Positions 61,653 through 64,000 of a DNA stretch of 64,000 bases are shown one piece after another. The position numbers were made by a program, and so were the translations under genes. This stretch comes from Straminergon stramineum (taxonomy: Eukaryota > Streptophyta > Bryopsida > Hypnales > Calliergonaceae): the NCBI GenBank assembly GCA_963920665.1, contig OY987268.1:6450501-6514500 (forward strand), in the 5' to 3' direction. How positions within the stretch are numbered: the stretch's first letter is position 1; every line of letters begins with the position of its first letter. The notes under the pieces were generated by a model that was not told the DNA's origin, did no database searches, and was given only the letters and a program-made list of their open reading frames with translations.

Positions 61653-63644
61653 TTGTGAACCATTATATTGGTTCACTATTTAAAAACCCCAAAATATAAA
61701 CATTAGGCATGAATTTATAAATCCGGAAGTGTTAGTGCTCCGAAGTAAGCCATAACCATCAATTAAGGAGTTTTCCGCTAAATAGCAATGGAAACTTCAT
61801 GAGGTTAGGACAAGATGCTAGAAAATGCAATTAGGAGGAAATTAGGGGAAATTCTAGGGAAAAAATGGGGAGTTAAAACGAAAAAGAGGTTAAGCAAGAT
61901 TTGGTAGAGTAACCAAATTAGGCTAATGGTAAAATGATGAGAAAATGAAAGCAAAAAATGAAAAATGAAAATGAAAAAAAAAGACTAGAAGTAGGAAATG
62001 AAACTAAAAGTAAATTAAAAACCACAAAAATAATAAATAAGAAAAAACACAAAAAGAAGCTAGTTAAACTAAAACTATGACTTAAACACTAGTGTAGTGG
62101 ATAAAACACTAAAATAAGATTAGAAACACTAAAATAGGGTTTTACAGAAAGTTAGAGGGTTTTACAGTAATTTAGGGGGTGGAACACTAAAATAGAGAAA
62201 TTTACACTAAATTAGCGGCTTTACAGTAACTTAGTGCGATTTGCACTAATTTGGCGCATTTTGCACCAAATTAGTGGATTAACAGTGAATTAGTGTAGGA
62301 TGAAAGTAGTTTAGAAAATTAATCTGTTAGAAAGTTAGATGTAGGCAAAATTAGGGTTTGGAGCCCTCTCTCTCTCAACTCTCTCTCAATTTTCCCCAAT
62401 TTTGTGTGCATGTGTGTTGGAGAGCATTCTTGGTGATGAAGGGCGTTTTGAAAGCATGAGAAGCTAGAGATTAAGATGAGGGAACCAAAGTAGGACAATT
62501 TGTCGAGTTGGTCACCATTTTTTGAGAAAAAGTGGTGAAGGAATGATGAGAGTGAGGTCAGATGGGAATTGGAGAGGAGAGAATTTGGTTTTTGTTGAAT
62601 TGGGAGGGGACTGCCAACTTTGGTGATTGATTGCGGGAGATTGGAAAAGCGGAATGGGCTGAATTTTTGGGAGGATGGAGAGGAGAAAGTCAGCTTTCCA
62701 ACGTGACCAGTCTCGACCAATTACAAGCAAGGACGAGGACGGAGCGGCCGATTTAGTGCGAAGAGGTCAAGCCGATACTGCCACGGAAGATCGATGACTT
62801 TGGCGAGAGACTGTGGGAGTTCGGCGAAGCGGATCAACGTGAATTTTTGGTAGGATAGAGAGGGGAAAGTCAGCTTTCCAACAGGACCAGTCTCAACCAA
62901 TTCTGAGCAAGGACGAAGCCGGGGCGATCATTTTAGTGGGAAAAGGTCTGCTGCCCATCTAGCAGCAGTTGATTCTGGGTATTTCATCTTTTTTTCCTTG
63001 TGATTCAACTGAATCCAAATGTAATGTTGATTACAATATGATATTTTCTTATCCATCTTGAAGCAATAGTTCTATGACTTGCATGCAATGTTCTTGTAGG
63101 GTGTGAATGTGTAGAGGGTCTATGAGGATTTTTTTAGGGTTTTAGGGCAAGCGCGGAAGCGTTGCCCAAATTGGGGGCAAAATTAGGGTTAGGATATGGA
63201 TTAGGAAATTGAAGGAAGAAACTAATTGGCCTAAAAAGAATGGGTGAATATGTTAGGGATGGGATCTATGGAGTTAGGGAAGTCTTGGGCGTCAATTTAG
63301 GAAGTTAGTTAGGAATTGGGGTGGTTGTGGTGTGCTGGAATTTAATTTCAGGACACCAAATTGACCCATTTGGTGCCCAAAGGGCTAATTTTAGGCAAAA
63401 TTAGGCCTGGTAGGTTGCCCTAATCTCCCAAAGCAGGTACTAGGGTCATTGGAGGATTTTAGGGTGCATATTAGGATGGTGTAAAGGTGCTGCCCTCATT
63501 TCACTTAGAGTAGTTTAATGGTAAAAAATTGATAAAAAAGTATTTAGGAGTCCATTGCTTGGAAGGCAATCTAGGTAGGTGTCCCATACACTCCCCGCCG
63601 GCCAACTCTAGGGGTTTCTTCATCTTGCGGTGGAAAAGCCTCAT
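61653..63644 (-). mobile_element. 2-kb repeat N, copy 2
   Basis: The minus strand begins ATGAGGCTTTTCCACCGCAA and ends GGTTCACAA (1,992 bp). The flanks GACCC (61648-61652) and AACCC (63645-63649) suggest a 5-bp duplication (4 of 5). It is homologous over its full length to N1 without element D. It contains the minisatellite counterpart (about 62100-62300) and a 180-bp duplication (62611-62970). Confidence 0.75.
62611..62970. repeat. 180-bp tandem duplication inside N2
   Basis: GAAAGTCAGCTTTCCAAC occurs at exactly 180-bp spacing, with GAATTTTTGG, AGGAT and GACCAGTCTC preserved in both units. A similar spacing of about 180 bp is seen in N1 (about 25703 and 25880), so the duplication predates the spread of the two copies. 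Confidence 0.75.
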
Positions 63645-64000
63645 AACCCTCGAAAACATCCTTTGAATGTTATTTCTTGACTTCTCAACTCAATACATCC
63701 AACTTGCAACAAGATCATCAATGCTCAAGCATAGTACTGAAGGTTTTTGTATCATTGTTGTTTTATACAAGGTTGCTTAGGTGATCGAGAAGGCCCAACT
63801 TCTTCTTGTGAAAGCTCATGCAGTGGTGCAAGATTTGATAGTAGAAGAGGTTGATTTGGCAATTGTGACAAAAAAATTCAAATCTAGATTCTAGTTGAGA
63901 TTTTTTATCTTGAAACTAGAAAAAACTTTAGTTCAACATACTAAAATCTAAATTCAAAACCAACGGAAAAAACTATATCAACTTGATGAAGCTCTTCAAT

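Overview
The window looks like nuclear DNA of a land plant. It is AT-rich and gene-poor, has GT-AG introns of 0.16-1.1 kb, plant telobox motifs (AAACCCTAA), an A-type (CYP71-clan) cytochrome P450 and a plant-like eIF4A-III relic. I cannot fix the lineage from sequence alone. The repeat load and P450 sequence would suit a seed-free plant or a gymnosperm, but this is a weak inference.

I support only three protein-coding loci, all on the minus strand: a small Gly/Tyr-rich protein with a C-terminal Cys run (6689-7051), a complete four-exon P450 of 547 residues (11413-15817), and a two-exon predicted membrane protein of unknown family (47469-48650). There are also recognisable dead genes: a multi-exon eIF4A-III (DEAD-box helicase) pseudogene (21349-22727), a frameshifted TPR fragment (23366-23560), a Ty3/Gypsy integrase relic (about 56955-57245) and an unidentified coding-looking fragment (46941-47134).

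Most of the rest is a palimpsest of DNA transposons, mostly non-autonomous. The dominant signal is a set of at least seven sequence-unrelated families (A to G here) that all begin and end with about TTAACCCCTAAANGYCCAAG and its reverse complement. TTAA lies at both outer edges and no longer flanking duplication is visible. This is the footprint expected of a TTAA-targeting, piggyBac-like transposase acting in trans on many cargoes; no transposase is visible in the window. Other elements found by their own ends are an hAT-like MITE (8-bp target duplication), a Mutator-like MITE (9-bp duplication) with a satellite-expanded relative, a pair of 393/396-bp GGGAGGCAACC-ended elements, a pair of TGCCACATTTAAC-ended elements, and two inverted copies of a 2-kb repeat carrying a 20-bp minisatellite and a 180-bp internal duplication. 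Several are nested, which gives a relative order of insertions.

Layout: 0.1-5.6 kb nested MITEs; 6.7-7.3 kb small gene; 9.3-10.2 kb MITE; 11.4-15.8 kb P450; 16-20.4 kb hairpins and direct repeats; 21.3-23.6 kb pseudogenes; 24.7-28.7 kb three-level transposon nest; 29.4-36.2 kb MITEs; 37.3-39.6 kb the longest TTAA element; 40.7-41.4 kb satellite-bearing element; 43.9-45.8 kb MITEs; 46.9-50.3 kb GC-richer genic island; 50.3-61.6 kb mostly unrecognised AT-rich DNA with a Gypsy relic; 61.65-63.64 kb second copy of the 2-kb repeat.
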